Origin: Nocardioides allogilvus
Lineage (GTDB): Bacteria > Actinomycetota > Actinomycetes > Propionibacteriales > Nocardioidaceae
Assembly (NCBI RefSeq): GCF_003047285.1
Contig: NZ_PZYX01000018.1
Coordinates: 1-45,062 of the forward strand
Direction of reading: 5' to 3'
Length of the DNA: 45,062 nucleotides
Shown here piece by piece: positions 7,916 through 18,423 of the stretch; the first letter of the stretch is position 1; each line of letters begins with the position of its first letter. The position numbers were made by a program, and so were the translations under genes. The notes under the pieces were generated by a model that was not told the origin of the DNA, searched no databases, and saw nothing but the letters and a program-made list of their open reading frames with translations.

Positions 7916-8796
7916 TGATCACCTTCCGGCATTTCCTGACCAGCCTCGTGGCTGTCTTCCTGGCGTTGGCCGTGGGCATCGTCCTCGGCGGCGGGCCACT
8001 GTCCGACGTGACCGATCCCGAACCGGCGCCCGCTGCCGCGACCGAGGGAGCAGCAGACCCGGCGGGCGCGTACGCCGCTGGGTTCGCCGGCGCCGTCGGC
8101 CCCCTGCTCACCAGTGCCAAGCTCGCCGACCGCGAGGTCGCGGTCGTGAGCGTGCCGGGGGTGAACGAGGAGACGCTGACAGCCCTGGCCGAGCAGGTGA
8201 CGGGCGCCGGCGGCACCATCACCGGTCGCTACTCGCTGACCGAGGCGATGGTCGTGCCCGAGCAGAAGTCCCTCGTCGACACGTTGGGCAGCCAGCTCAT
8301 GACGCAGCAGGGCAAGGCGATCGCGGCCGACGCGACGACGTACGACCGGATCGGGCAGCTTCTCGGTGTGGCGATCGCCACTACGACGGCGGAGGGTGAC
8401 GCGCCCAGCTCCAAGGAGTCCGCCGTCATCGACAGCCTCGTCGGTGCCGGTCTGGTGTCCTTCGAGGGGACCGTGTCACGTCGTGCGCCGCTGGTGCTCC
8501 TCGTGCTCGGCAGTGAGCCCGCCGCCGACGGTGGGGACTCCATCACCGCCGGAATCGCCGCAGGACTGGGCAGGGCAGCGGTCGGCGTCGTCGTCGCCGG
8601 CACCATCGCCGACGGTGGCGAAGGGCAGCTCGGGCGACTGCGCGCGGAGCCGGTCTCGGCCGAGGTAGCCACCGTCGACGGCATCGACACAGCAGCCGGA
8701 CGGGTGGCCACGGTGCTCGCACTCTCGCGCTCCCTGAGCACCAAGGGCGGGGCCTTCGGTGCGTCTGGTGCCGACGGACCCGCTCCGCTGGGGTAG
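7915..8796 (+). CDS. steB: SteB / MctB-like membrane-anchored protein
   Basis: The 293-aa protein starts MITFRHFLTSLVAVFLALAVGIVLG, a single N-terminal membrane helix with a mostly extracytoplasmic remainder. This is the DUF3186 family, often labelled copper transporter after Rv1698 (MctB). In Corynebacterium the orthologue SteB partners SteA at the septum, and the direct fusion of stop and start codons with steA supports that pairing. An acidic linker at residues about 31-50 (DVTDPEPAPAAATEG) separates anchor and domain. I see no Cys- or His-rich copper site. The TAG stop doubles as the start of the pyrG -10 box. Confidence 0.85.
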   Translation: MITFRHFLTSLVAVFLALAVGIVLGGGPLSDVTDPEPAPAAATEGAADPAGAYAAGFAGAVGPLLTSAKLADREVAVVSVPGVNEETLTALAEQVTGAGGTITGRYSLTEAMVVPEQKSLVDTLGSQLMTQQGKAIAADATTYDRIGQLLGVAIATTTAEGDAPSSKESAVIDSLVGAGLVSFEGTVSRRAPLVLLVLGSEPAADGGDSITAGIAAGLGRAAVGVVVAGTIADGGEGQLGRLRAEPVSAEVATVDGIDTAAGRVATVLALSRSLSTKGGAFGASGADGPAPLG

Positions 8797-8799
8797 GCT
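8771..8799 (+). promoter_or_regulatory. pyrG promoter, leaderless type
   Basis: CCGACG (weak -35 with a GAC core) at 8771-8776, a 17-nt spacer and TAGGCT at 8794-8799 are followed by 8 nt and the GTG of pyrG. The TAG of the -10 box is the stop codon of steB. Confidence 0.55.
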
Positions 8800-8807
8800 C
8801 GAACCCC

Positions 8808-10508
<1,701 letters not shown>

Positions 10509-10514
10509 GGTCGC

Positions 10515-10535
10515 CCCGGCAGGTCTTCTGCCGGG
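10515..10535. terminator. Hairpin 1 between convergent pyrG and pepN
   Basis: A perfect 8-bp stem CCCGGCAG / CTGCCGGG encloses loop GTCTT. It lies 6 nt after the pyrG stop and lacks a U tract, as is common for actinobacterial terminators. It probably works for both converging genes together with the second hairpin. Confidence 0.6.
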
Positions 10536-10556
10536 TCACCACCACATGCGCGGGTT

Positions 10557-10581
10557 GACCCGGCACGTCCTGTGCCGGGTC
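10557..10581. terminator. Hairpin 2 between convergent pyrG and pepN
   Basis: A perfect 10-bp stem GACCCGGCAC / GTGCCGGGTC encloses loop GTCCT, ending 10 nt before the pepN stop. Its core copies hairpin 1 but has a C-G pair where hairpin 1 has G-C, so pairing is preserved. Confidence 0.6.
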
Positions 10582-10591
10582 GACGCGTATT

Positions 10592-13042
10592 TCACCGGAT
10601 GGTGCGGGCCTGGTGCAGGCGCCCCAGCACGAACGACTGGGCGCGCAGCTGGTTGCGGGCGTAGAGGCTGACCGACTCGTCCTCGGTCGCGGCGAGGGCA
10701 GCCGCGAGGAACGACTCGTCGCCGACGGCGTGGGGGTACATCGCCCGGATCACGACGCCCTGGTTGAGCATGCCGCCCTTGAGGTCGGGCAGCTCGGCGA
10801 GGTAGCGGTGGGTGTACGGCGCCAGCAGCTCCGCCTGCGCGGGACGCCAGAAGATCGCGCCGAGCTCGAGGGTGTCGCGACTGGCAGGCACGGCGTAGTC
10901 GACGAAGAAGGCGCGCCACACGGCCTCCTTCGACTCCTCGTCGGGGCTGGCGGCGAGCACCTTGAGCCGCTTGATCCCGGCGTCGGGGTCGGCGTCCTGC
11001 TCGAGCAGGCGGGCCACCGCGTCGTCGTCGCGCTGGCCGAGCTCGGAACGTCGGATCATCATCCTCCAGGCCAGGTCCGAGTCGGCCGACTCGGCGGCTG
11101 CCGCGTCGAGCGCTGCCCAGTGCTGGTCGGTGGTGGCATTGGCTGCCAGCGTGCGCAGCGCCGGCTGGCGGTTGACCGGGTCCTGGGACAGCACGAGTGC
11201 CGCATCGGCGAGTGCTGAGCGGAGCGCGGGGGACTCGTCGGGACGGGCCCACCGGTCGGCGACGTGGTGGCCGACCGACAGGAAGGGCTCGACCAGGGCC
11301 GGGTTGTGCTCGGAGTGCAGGCCGCGGGCGATGGCCGCCGCACCGGCGCCCGGAGCCAGCTCGCCCAGCAGCAGGAGCTGGGTGATCGTGCCCACCACGA
11401 GGGCGCGCGACAGCGGCTCGGGGAAGTCGCCGAGGTGGTCGAGCATCAGCCGCAGCGACTCCGCGTCGGGGCGGACGGCCGCGAAGGTGAGGTCCTCGGC
11501 GTTCAGCAGGTGCAGGTCGCCGGTCGGCAGGTCGACCTCGGTCGACTCCCCGGTCAGCTCGGTCGACGTGACGGCCACCTGGCGCAGCTCGTCGCCCGCC
11601 ACGGCGTAGGTGGCGATGTTGATCCGGTGCGGTCGCGGGGCCTGGTCGTCGGGCGACTCCGCCCGCACGGTCGAACCGTCGAGCGCGAGGACGTCGGTGC
11701 CGGCACGGTCCAGCCAGGACGCGGTCCAGCTCGACAGGTCACGACCGGCGGCCTCGCCGTACGCACCCATCAGGTCGTCGAGGACCGTGTTGGCGAAGGC
11801 GTGCTTGCGGAAGTAGGCGCGCAGTCCCTCGACGAACGCATCCTCACCGATGTAGGCCATCAGCTGGTGCAGGACGCTCTGGCCCTTGACGTAGGTGATC
11901 GAGTCGAAGTTGGCCATGGCGCCGTTGACGTCGGCGACCGCGCCGCGGATCGGGTGCCGGCCCGGGCCCATGTCCATCTCGTAGGCGGGGCGCTTGTAGA
12001 GCGCCAGGAAGCTGGCCCACTGGTCGGAGAACTCGGTGGCCTGCGACATCGCCCAGTTGGACGCCCACGACGCGAACGCCTCGTTGAGCCACAGGTCGTC
12101 CCACCACTGCATGGTCACGAGGTCGCCGAACCACATGTGCGCCATCTCGTGCAGCACGAACTCCGCGCGCACGGCGCGCTGGTTGTGCGACGGGGGAGTG
12201 CGGAAGAGCTGGGAGTCGCCGTAGGTCACGCAGCCCCAGTTCTCCATCGCCCCGCCGAGGTTGGGCACGAAGACCTGGTCGTAGCGCGACTGCGGGAACG
12301 CGATGCCGAACTTGTCGCCGAAGAAGGCGAGTCCCTGCCGGGTGAGCGTGACCAGCTCCTCCACGTCCCGCTCGAGGTGGGCGACCAGCGACTGGCGGCA
12401 GAAGAAGCCGAGGTCGTAGCCGTCGTGCTGCTGGCGGATCTCGTGGAAGGGGCCGGCATTGACGACCACGACGTACGTCGACAGGCGGGGCGTGTCCCCG
12501 AAGTGCCACACCCGGGCGTCGGCCCGCTTGGCGTCCTCGACCAGGTCGGGCCCCGAGTTGGAGGTGACCGTCCAGGACGCCGGTGCCAGCACCGTGAACT
12601 TGTGCGGCGCCTTGAGGTCGGGCTGGTCGAAGCAGGCCCACAGCCGGCGGGCCTCGTCGGTCTCGAGGCTGGTCCAGACGTAGACGAGGCCGTCGGTCGG
12701 GTCGACCGTGCGCAAGATGCCCTCGCCGCTCCCGGTGTTGGTGGTCGATGCCTCGACGACCAGCACGTTGTCCGCGGCCAGTCCGGGCAGCGGCAGCCGG
12801 CCGCCGGCGGCGGTGCCCAGGTCGAGGTCCGTGCCGTTGAGCGTCGCGCGGGAGATGTCCGCGGCGCAGTCGACGAACGTCGAGGTGCCGGGCTCGGAGC
12901 AGCTGAAGGTGATGGTGCTGACCGAGGCGAAGAGATCACCCTCGAGGAGGCCGGTCATGTCGACCTCGATGTCGTAGCGCTGCACCTCGAGGAGGCGGGA
13001 CCGCTCGGCAGCTTCGATCTGGGTCAGGCTCAGCAACGTCAT
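10592..13042 (-). CDS. pepN: Aminopeptidase N (M1 family zinc peptidase)
   Basis: This 816-aa cytosolic metallopeptidase releases N-terminal amino acids from peptides. The M1 hallmarks are present: the GGAMENWG exopeptidase motif near residues 262-267, and the zinc site H298-E299-x-x-H302 with Glu321 in LNEAFA. The C-terminal ERAP1-like helical domain fills the rest. Length and opening (ending LLSLTQIEAAERSRLLEV) fit the actinobacterial PepN group. The ATG at 13042 has TACCGT 8 nt upstream, so it is probably leaderless. It is divergent from the NUDIX gene across only 46 nt. It is absent at this point of the mycobacterial gene order. Confidence 0.95.
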   Translation of the reverse strand: MTLLSLTQIEAAERSRLLEVQRYDIEVDMTGLLEGDLFASVSTITFSCSEPGTSTFVDCAADISRATLNGTDLDLGTAAGGRLPLPGLAADNVLVVEASTTNTGSGEGILRTVDPTDGLVYVWTSLETDEARRLWACFDQPDLKAPHKFTVLAPASWTVTSNSGPDLVEDAKRADARVWHFGDTPRLSTYVVVVNAGPFHEIRQQHDGYDLGFFCRQSLVAHLERDVEELVTLTRQGLAFFGDKFGIAFPQSRYDQVFVPNLGGAMENWGCVTYGDSQLFRTPPSHNQRAVRAEFVLHEMAHMWFGDLVTMQWWDDLWLNEAFASWASNWAMSQATEFSDQWASFLALYKRPAYEMDMGPGRHPIRGAVADVNGAMANFDSITYVKGQSVLHQLMAYIGEDAFVEGLRAYFRKHAFANTVLDDLMGAYGEAAGRDLSSWTASWLDRAGTDVLALDGSTVRAESPDDQAPRPHRINIATYAVAGDELRQVAVTSTELTGESTEVDLPTGDLHLLNAEDLTFAAVRPDAESLRLMLDHLGDFPEPLSRALVVGTITQLLLLGELAPGAGAAAIARGLHSEHNPALVEPFLSVGHHVADRWARPDESPALRSALADAALVLSQDPVNRQPALRTLAANATTDQHWAALDAAAAESADSDLAWRMMIRRSELGQRDDDAVARLLEQDADPDAGIKRLKVLAASPDEESKEAVWRAFFVDYAVPASRDTLELGAIFWRPAQAELLAPYTHRYLAELPDLKGGMLNQGVVIRAMYPHAVGDESFLAAALAATEDESVSLYARNQLRAQSFVLGRLHQARTIR

Positions 13043-13088
13043 GGGGTGAGACGGTACTCACACCCGAGCCGACCGCTAAATTCGTGGC
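13043..13088. promoter_or_regulatory. Compact divergent promoters of pepN and the NUDIX gene
   Basis: The minus-strand box TACCGT (13051-13056) is 8 nt from the pepN ATG. The plus-strand box TAAATT (13077-13082) is 6 nt from the NUDIX ATG. Both fit leaderless promoters, leaving 20 nt between the two -10 boxes. Confidence 0.55.
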
Positions 13089-13691
13089 ATGGACCCCGCA
13101 TCGCTCGCCGACCGACCCGCAGCGTGGCCCGTGGTGCGCAGTCGGGACCTGCACCGCGACGGCTGGATCGTCGCGCTGCGCGAGGACGTCGTGACCCGGC
13201 CCGAGCACCCGGAGGACGAGTTCGTCCGCATCTCGCTGGAGCACCCGGGCGCCGTGGTGGTGCTCGCCGTGGACGACCAGGAGCGGGTGCTGTGCCTGCG
13301 GCAGTACCGCCACACCACGCAGCGCGAGTTCGTGGAGCTGCCGGCGGGCCTGCGGGACGCCGCCGACGAGCCCTCGGTCGAGACCGCGAAGCGCGAGCTG
13401 CGCGAGGAGGCCGAGCTGGCCGCGACGTCGTGGCAGCTCCTGCTGAGCACCTTCGCCAGCGCGGGGATCAGCGAGGAGGTGCACGAGATCTTCCTGGCCC
13501 GTGGGCTGTCAGTGGCTCCGCGCGGCGACTTCGCGATGGTGCACGAGGAAGCGGAGATGGAGGTCTTCTGGGCGCCCATGGCCGACCTGCTCGACGCGGT
13601 GCTCGACCGCCGGGTGCAGCAGGGCCCGCTGGCGCAGGCGGTGCTGGCCTACGACGTGCTCAAGCGGCGCGGCGGGCTGGAATCGGTGTGA
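13089..13691 (+). CDS. NUDIX hydrolase, ADP-ribose pyrophosphatase type
   Basis: The 200-aa protein belongs to the ADP-ribose pyrophosphatase group of NUDIX hydrolases. It has VLCLRQYRHTTQREFVELPAGL, then the metal-binding NUDIX helix ETAKRELREEAELAA near residues 97-111. The Gly usual in REUxEExGU is replaced by Glu (REEAELA), which may be tolerated because the catalytic acidic residues remain. Such enzymes hydrolyse ADP-ribose to AMP and ribose-5-phosphate. The orthologue position next to pyrG and xerD matches Rv1700, an ADPRase. Expression is probably leaderless, from TAAATT 6 nt before the ATG. Confidence 0.88.
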   Translation: MDPASLADRPAAWPVVRSRDLHRDGWIVALREDVVTRPEHPEDEFVRISLEHPGAVVVLAVDDQERVLCLRQYRHTTQREFVELPAGLRDAADEPSVETAKRELREEAELAATSWQLLLSTFASAGISEEVHEIFLARGLSVAPRGDFAMVHEEAEMEVFWAPMADLLDAVLDRRVQQGPLAQAVLAYDVLKRRGGLESV

Positions 13692-13705
13692 CACCCGACT
13701 GGCGA

Positions 13706-13711
13706 TAGTGT
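13706..13711 (+). promoter_or_regulatory. Candidate -10 box of ald, with leader hairpin
   Basis: TAGTGT lies 15 nt after the NUDIX stop and would give a leader of about 55 nt before the ald GTG. The leader holds a 6-bp hairpin (GCCACC / GGTGGC, 13730-13745) and a GGAGGAG ribosome site. The -35 is weak. Confidence 0.4.
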
Positions 13712-13771
13712 CGTTCTGCTGTGACGTGGGCCACCACCAGGTGGCGCTGACGGCTGGCTGGAGGAGACAAG

Positions 13772-14887
13772 GTGAAGGTCGGCGTTCCGAAGGAAGTCAA
13801 GAACCACGAGTACCGCGTCGCGATCACGCCCGCCGGCGTCCACGAGCTCACGGTGCACGGCCACGACGTCGCCGTACAGGAAGGCGCGGGCCTCGGGTCG
13901 TCGATCGCGGACGAAGAGTTCGTCGCTGCCGGCGCGCGGATCCTGCCCACCGCCGATGACGTGTGGGAGCACGCCGACCTGGTCCTCAAGGTCAAGGAGC
14001 CGATCGAGGAGGAGTACCCGCGCATGCGCGCCGGGCAGGTCCTGTTCACCTACCTCCACCTCGCCGCCGACAAGGCGCTGACCGAGGAGCTGATCCGGCG
14101 CCGGATCACCGCCATCGCCTACGAGACCGTGCAGACGCCCGACGGCGCGCTGCCGCTGCTGCACCCGATGTCCGAGGTCGCCGGTCGGCTCGCCCCGCAG
14201 GCAGGCGCCTACCACCTGATGCGCGCAGGCGGCGGTCGCGGCGTCTTGCTCGGGGGAGTCTCCGGGGTCTACCACGGCAAGGTGGTCGTGATCGGGGCCG
14301 GTGTCTCGGGCATGAACGCCGCTGCCATCGCGCTGGGCATGCATGCCGAGGTGCTGCTGCTCGACAAGGACATCAACAAGCTGCGCGCGGCCGACCGCAT
14401 CTACCAGGGCCACCTCCAGACGATCGCGTCCAACGGCTACGAGATCGAGCGCGCCTGCCTGGACGCCGACCTCGTGATCGGTGCCGTGCTGGTCCCGGGG
14501 GCGAAGGCGCCGACGCTGATCTCCAACGACCTGGTGTCGAGGATGAAGCCGGGCTCGGTGCTCGTCGACATCTCGATCGACCAGGGCGGCTGCTTCGAGG
14601 ACTCGCGTCCGACCACGCACGACGACCCGACCTACAAGGTGCACGACTCGGTCTTCTACTGCGTGGCCAACATGCCCGGTGCCGTGCCCCACACCTCGAC
14701 GTACGCCCTCACCAACGTGACGCTGCCCTATGCCGTGGCGCTGGCCGACAAGGGCTGGGCGCAGGCGTGCAAGGACGACCACAGCCTCGCGCTCGGCCTC
14801 AACACCCACGACGGCTCGCTGACCAACGCCCCCGTGGGTGAGGCGGTGGGCATCGAGGCCGTGGCGCTGGATACCGTCCTCGCGTGA
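13772..14887 (+). CDS. ald: Alanine dehydrogenase
   Basis: Alanine dehydrogenase interconverts L-alanine and pyruvate plus ammonia with NAD. The 371-aa sequence opens MKVGVPKEVKNHEYRVAITP. It carries the substrate-binding Lys75 in VLKVKEP and His96 in TYLHLA, the family signature YHLMRAGGGRGVLLGGVSGV, and the NAD-binding GAGVSGMNAAAIALGM. GTG at 13772 is preceded by a good GGAGGAG site. Four bases overlap with xerD, so both are co-transcribed. In other actinobacteria this gene is under AldR control; no AldR gene is visible here. It is an insertion relative to the mycobacterial NUDIX-xerD order. Confidence 0.96.
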   Translation: MKVGVPKEVKNHEYRVAITPAGVHELTVHGHDVAVQEGAGLGSSIADEEFVAAGARILPTADDVWEHADLVLKVKEPIEEEYPRMRAGQVLFTYLHLAADKALTEELIRRRITAIAYETVQTPDGALPLLHPMSEVAGRLAPQAGAYHLMRAGGGRGVLLGGVSGVYHGKVVVIGAGVSGMNAAAIALGMHAEVLLLDKDINKLRAADRIYQGHLQTIASNGYEIERACLDADLVIGAVLVPGAKAPTLISNDLVSRMKPGSVLVDISIDQGGCFEDSRPTTHDDPTYKVHDSVFYCVANMPGAVPHTSTYALTNVTLPYAVALADKGWAQACKDDHSLALGLNTHDGSLTNAPVGEAVGIEAVALDTVLA

Positions 14888-15816
14888 CTGACACGGCGGC
14901 CCTGACGCGCGCCATCCGCACCTATCTGGACCACCTGGCGGTCGAGAGGGGCCTGGCGGCGAACACGTTGTCGTCCTACCGACGCGACCTGCGGCGGTAC
15001 GCCGACCACCTGGCCCAGGAGGGCGTGAGCACGCTCGACGAGGTCACCGAGGCGATCGTGGCCGGCTTCCTGATGCGGCTGCGCGAGGGCGACGCCGAGC
15101 ACCCGCCGCTGAGCTCGACGTCTGCGGCCCGCACCGTGGTGGCGGTCCGGGGCTTCCACAAGTTCGCCGTGGCGGACGGACTGGCCACCCTCGACCCGGC
15201 CAGCGCGGTCAAGCCGCCGACGCCGGCGAAGAGGTTGCCCAAGGCGTTGCCGCTGTCCGATGTCGAGGCGATCCTCGAGGCCGCCGGCGCTTCCGACACC
15301 ACGCTCGCGCTCCGCGATCGTGCGCTGCTGGAGGTGCTCTACGGCACCGGCGCCCGCATCTCCGAGGCCGTCGGGCTCGACGTCGACGACATCGACACCG
15401 TCGACGCGACGGTGCTGCTGCGCGGGAAGGGCTCCAAGGAGCGGCTGGTCCCGATCGGCGGCTATGCCCTCGACGCGGTGGACGCCTACCTCACGCGCGC
15501 CCGCCCCGAGCTCGTCGCAGCCTCGACGCCCGGCGGCGCGATGTTCTTGAACTCCCGTGGCGGCCGGCTGTCGCGCCAGAGCGCCTGGGCGGTGCTGGTG
15601 AAGGCGGCCGAGCGGGCCGGGGTCACCCGCGACGTGTCACCGCACACGCTGCGACACTCCTTCGCCACCCACCTGCTCGACGGCGGCGCCGACGTCCGTG
15701 TGGTCCAGGAGCTCCTGGGCCACGCCTCCGTGACGACGACACAGGTCTACACCCTGGTCACCGTCGACAACCTGCGCGAGGTCTTCGCGACCGCGCACCC
15801 ACGAGCGAGGGACTGA
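14884..15816 (+). CDS. xerD: Tyrosine recombinase XerD
   Basis: The 310-aa protein has the N-terminal SAM-like core-binding domain (YLDHLAVERGLAANTLSSYRRDL) and a complete catalytic domain: Arg158, Lys182, His254, Arg257, His280 and nucleophile Tyr289 in TTQVYT. XerD works with XerC at dif sites to resolve chromosome dimers. The location beside the NUDIX gene and near scpAB matches Rv1701, which supports the housekeeping enzyme rather than a phage integrase. The GTG start overlaps the ald stop by 4 nt, and the stop overlaps the helicase start by one base. Confidence 0.93.
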   Translation: MTDTAALTRAIRTYLDHLAVERGLAANTLSSYRRDLRRYADHLAQEGVSTLDEVTEAIVAGFLMRLREGDAEHPPLSSTSAARTVVAVRGFHKFAVADGLATLDPASAVKPPTPAKRLPKALPLSDVEAILEAAGASDTTLALRDRALLEVLYGTGARISEAVGLDVDDIDTVDATVLLRGKGSKERLVPIGGYALDAVDAYLTRARPELVAASTPGGAMFLNSRGGRLSRQSAWAVLVKAAERAGVTRDVSPHTLRHSFATHLLDGGADVRVVQELLGHASVTTTQVYTLVTVDNLREVFATAHPRARD

Positions 15817-18413
15817 TGGCCATCCAGCTCAGCAACGTGCGCGGCGACGCGGACGCGGTCTACGACGCCTTCACCACCTGGGTGGGGGAGCAGGGGCTCG
15901 ACCTCTACCCGCACCAGGACGAGGCGGTCATGGAGCTGGTCGGGGGCAGCCACGTCATCCTCGCCACGCCCACCGGCTCGGGGAAGTCGCTGGTCGCCAT
16001 CGGCGCGCATGCGGCCGCGCTCGCGCAGGACAAGGTGTCCTTCTACACGGCGCCGATCAAGGCGCTGGTGAGCGAGAAGTTCTTCGCGCTGTGCGAGGTC
16101 TTCGGTGCCGAGAACGTCGGGATGCTGACCGGTGACGCGGCGGTCAACCCGGACGCCCCGATCATCTGCTGCACCGCCGAGATCCTCGCCAACCTGGCGC
16201 TGCGCGAGGGCCGCAGCGCCGATGTCGGCCTGGTCGTGATGGACGAGTTCCACTTCTACGCCGAGCCGGAGCGCGGCTGGGCGTGGCAGGTGCCGCTGCT
16301 CGAGCTGCTCGACACCCAGTTCCTGCTGATGTCGGCGACGCTGGGCGACGTCTCGTTCTTCGTCGAGGACCTGAAGCGCCGTACGGGTCGCGACGTCGCG
16401 GTCGTCGACGACGCCGAGCGGCCGGTGCCGCTGACCTTCACCTGGTCGCTCGACCACCTCGGCGAGACGCTCGAGGAGCTGGTGAGCACCAACCAGGCTC
16501 CGGTCTACGTCGTGCACTTCACCCAGGCGGCCGCGGTGGAGCACGCCGTCGCGCTGCTCAACGCGAAGGCCACGTTCAAGGTCGACAAGGAGGCGCTGGC
16601 CGACCGCATCGGCGGCTTCCGCTTCGGTGCCGGCTTCGGCAAGACGCTGTCCAAGCTCGTGCGCAACGGCATCGGCGTGCACCACGCGGGGATGTTGCCG
16701 AAGTACCGCCGCCTCGTGGAGCAGCTCGCCCAGTCGGGCCTGCTCACCGTCATCTGCGGCACCGACACCCTCGGCGTCGGCATCAACGTGCCGATCCGCA
16801 CCGTGCTGTTCACCGGTCTCGCGAAGTTCGACGGCAACCGCCAGCGGGTGCTGCGGACGCGCGAGTTCCTCCAGATCGCCGGCCGCGCCGGGCGTGCGGG
16901 CTACGACACGGCGGGCTACGTCGTCGTACAGGCTCCCGAGCACATCATCGACAACGAGCGTGCGAAGGCCAAGGCCGAGGCCAAGAACGCTGCTCCCGGC
17001 GCCAACGCCAAGCGCAAGTCCAAGGCCCAGCTCAAGAAGCCGCCCGAGGGCACGGTGGTGTGGACCGAGCAGACCTTCGACAAGCTCGTGGCCGGTGTGC
17101 CCGAGCAGCTCACCTCGCGGATGAAGGTCGACAACGCGATGCTGATCAACGTCGCCACCCGCGAGGAGGACGCCTTCGCGGTGATGCGCCGGCTGCTCAC
17201 CGACAACCACGAGGACCGTCGCCAGCAGCTGCGCCTGGCCCGGCGTGCGCTGCGCCTCGCGCGCAGCCTGCTGCGGACCGGGGTGTTCACCCGGCTCGAC
17301 GAGGTCGACGAGTTCGGCCGCCGCTACCTCCTGACCGTCGACCTGCCCGCGGACTTCGCGTTGAACCAGCCGCTGGCGCACTTCGCACTGGCGGCCTTCG
17401 ACGTGCTCGATCCCGAGTCCGACACCTACACCCTCGACATCGTGACCGTGATCGAGTCGGTGCTCGAGGCTCCCCGGCAGATCCTGATGGCCCAGCAGTT
17501 CGCCGCGCGCGGCGAGGCCGTGCAGGAGATGAAGGCCGACGGCATCGAGTACGACGAGCGGATGGCGCTGCTCGACGCGATCACGTGGCCACAGCCGCTC
17601 TCGGAGCTGCTGGAGGGCTTGTACGAGATCTACCGCCAGCGGCACCCGTGGCTGCGCGAGGACGCGCTGTCGCCGAAGACGATCGTGCGGATGATGTGGG
17701 AGCAGGGGATGAGCTTCACCGACTTCGTCGGTCGCTACCAGCTCGCCCGGTCCGAGGGGCTCGTGCTGCGCTACCTCACCGACGCCTACCGCACCCTGCG
17801 CCAGACCGTGCCGGAGGCGCACCGCACCCCCGAGCTCGACGACCTGATCGAGTGGCTGGGGGAGACGATCCGCCAGACGGACTCGTCGCTGCTCGACGAG
17901 TGGGAGGCGCTCAGCGACCCCGAGCACGTGCCCGGGCGGGTGGCGCACCACGAACCGCCGCCACCGCCGCGTCCGATCACCAAGCAGGGCCGCACCTTCG
18001 AGGTGATGGTCCGCAACGCCATGTGGGCGCGCGTCGACCTGGTGTCGCGTGACGACCTCGACGGGCTGATGCGGCTCGAGCGGGCCGCCGCCGAGCGAAC
18101 GGACTCGCCCCGGGCCGTGGTCATGGGCCGGTCGGTGTGGGACACGGCGATCGAGGACTACTACGCCGAGCACGACACCGTGCTGATCGACGGCGACGCC
18201 CGCGGCCCGTCCCTGCTGGAGCTCGGTCCCGAGCGCACAGGCGAGCCCGTCGGCACCGAGGAGGGCACGTCGGCGCGGGTGCGCGACGTGCGCCAGACCA
18301 TCCACGACCCGGAGGGCCACCACGACTGGGTGATCGATGCCCTCCTGGACTGCGACGCCTCCGACGAGGCCGGGGAGCTCGTGCTGCCCACGGTCGCCAT
18401 GCGACGCCTGTAG
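15816..18413 (+). CDS. DEAD/DEAH-box helicase with C-terminal DUF3516
   Basis: The 865-aa superfamily 2 helicase has Walker A PTGSGKS with Lys57, a DEFH Walker B near residue 143 (VMDEFHFYAE), SATLGD motif III, and motif VI in GRAGRAGYD. It is related to Ski2/HelY-type enzymes, but the C-terminal half is the actinobacterial DUF3516 region rather than an rRNA-processing arch. A Lys/Ala-rich insert near residues 385-410 (ending KRKSKAQLKK) could bind nucleic acid. Its start shares a base with the xerD stop, so it is expressed with xerD. The substrate is unknown; RNA remodelling is a guess from family resemblance. Confidence 0.9.
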   Translation: MAIQLSNVRGDADAVYDAFTTWVGEQGLDLYPHQDEAVMELVGGSHVILATPTGSGKSLVAIGAHAAALAQDKVSFYTAPIKALVSEKFFALCEVFGAENVGMLTGDAAVNPDAPIICCTAEILANLALREGRSADVGLVVMDEFHFYAEPERGWAWQVPLLELLDTQFLLMSATLGDVSFFVEDLKRRTGRDVAVVDDAERPVPLTFTWSLDHLGETLEELVSTNQAPVYVVHFTQAAAVEHAVALLNAKATFKVDKEALADRIGGFRFGAGFGKTLSKLVRNGIGVHHAGMLPKYRRLVEQLAQSGLLTVICGTDTLGVGINVPIRTVLFTGLAKFDGNRQRVLRTREFLQIAGRAGRAGYDTAGYVVVQAPEHIIDNERAKAKAEAKNAAPGANAKRKSKAQLKKPPEGTVVWTEQTFDKLVAGVPEQLTSRMKVDNAMLINVATREEDAFAVMRRLLTDNHEDRRQQLRLARRALRLARSLLRTGVFTRLDEVDEFGRRYLLTVDLPADFALNQPLAHFALAAFDVLDPESDTYTLDIVTVIESVLEAPRQILMAQQFAARGEAVQEMKADGIEYDERMALLDAITWPQPLSELLEGLYEIYRQRHPWLREDALSPKTIVRMMWEQGMSFTDFVGRYQLARSEGLVLRYLTDAYRTLRQTVPEAHRTPELDDLIEWLGETIRQTDSSLLDEWEALSDPEHVPGRVAHHEPPPPPRPITKQGRTFEVMVRNAMWARVDLVSRDDLDGLMRLERAAAERTDSPRAVVMGRSVWDTAIEDYYAEHDTVLIDGDARGPSLLELGPERTGEPVGTEEGTSARVRDVRQTIHDPEGHHDWVIDALLDCDASDEAGELVLPTVAMRRL

Positions 18414-18423
18414 GACAGGGGAG

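Noticed and set aside
11264..13708. 814-aa open frame antisense to pepN
   Set aside because: Composition typical of antisense shadows. pepN has a complete zinc site and normal length.
13724..13771. Alanine riboswitch in the ald leader
   Set aside because: Only a short 6-bp hairpin is visible in a leader of about 55 nt, too little for a known aptamer with expression platform.
14884..15816. Phage integrase marking a mobile island
   Set aside because: Full XerD architecture and conserved position after the NUDIX gene and near scpAB argue for the housekeeping recombinase.
15747..18323. 858-aa open frame antisense to the helicase
   Set aside because: Low-complexity Arg/Val/His/Asp composition and no domain. 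The forward frame has all helicase motifs.
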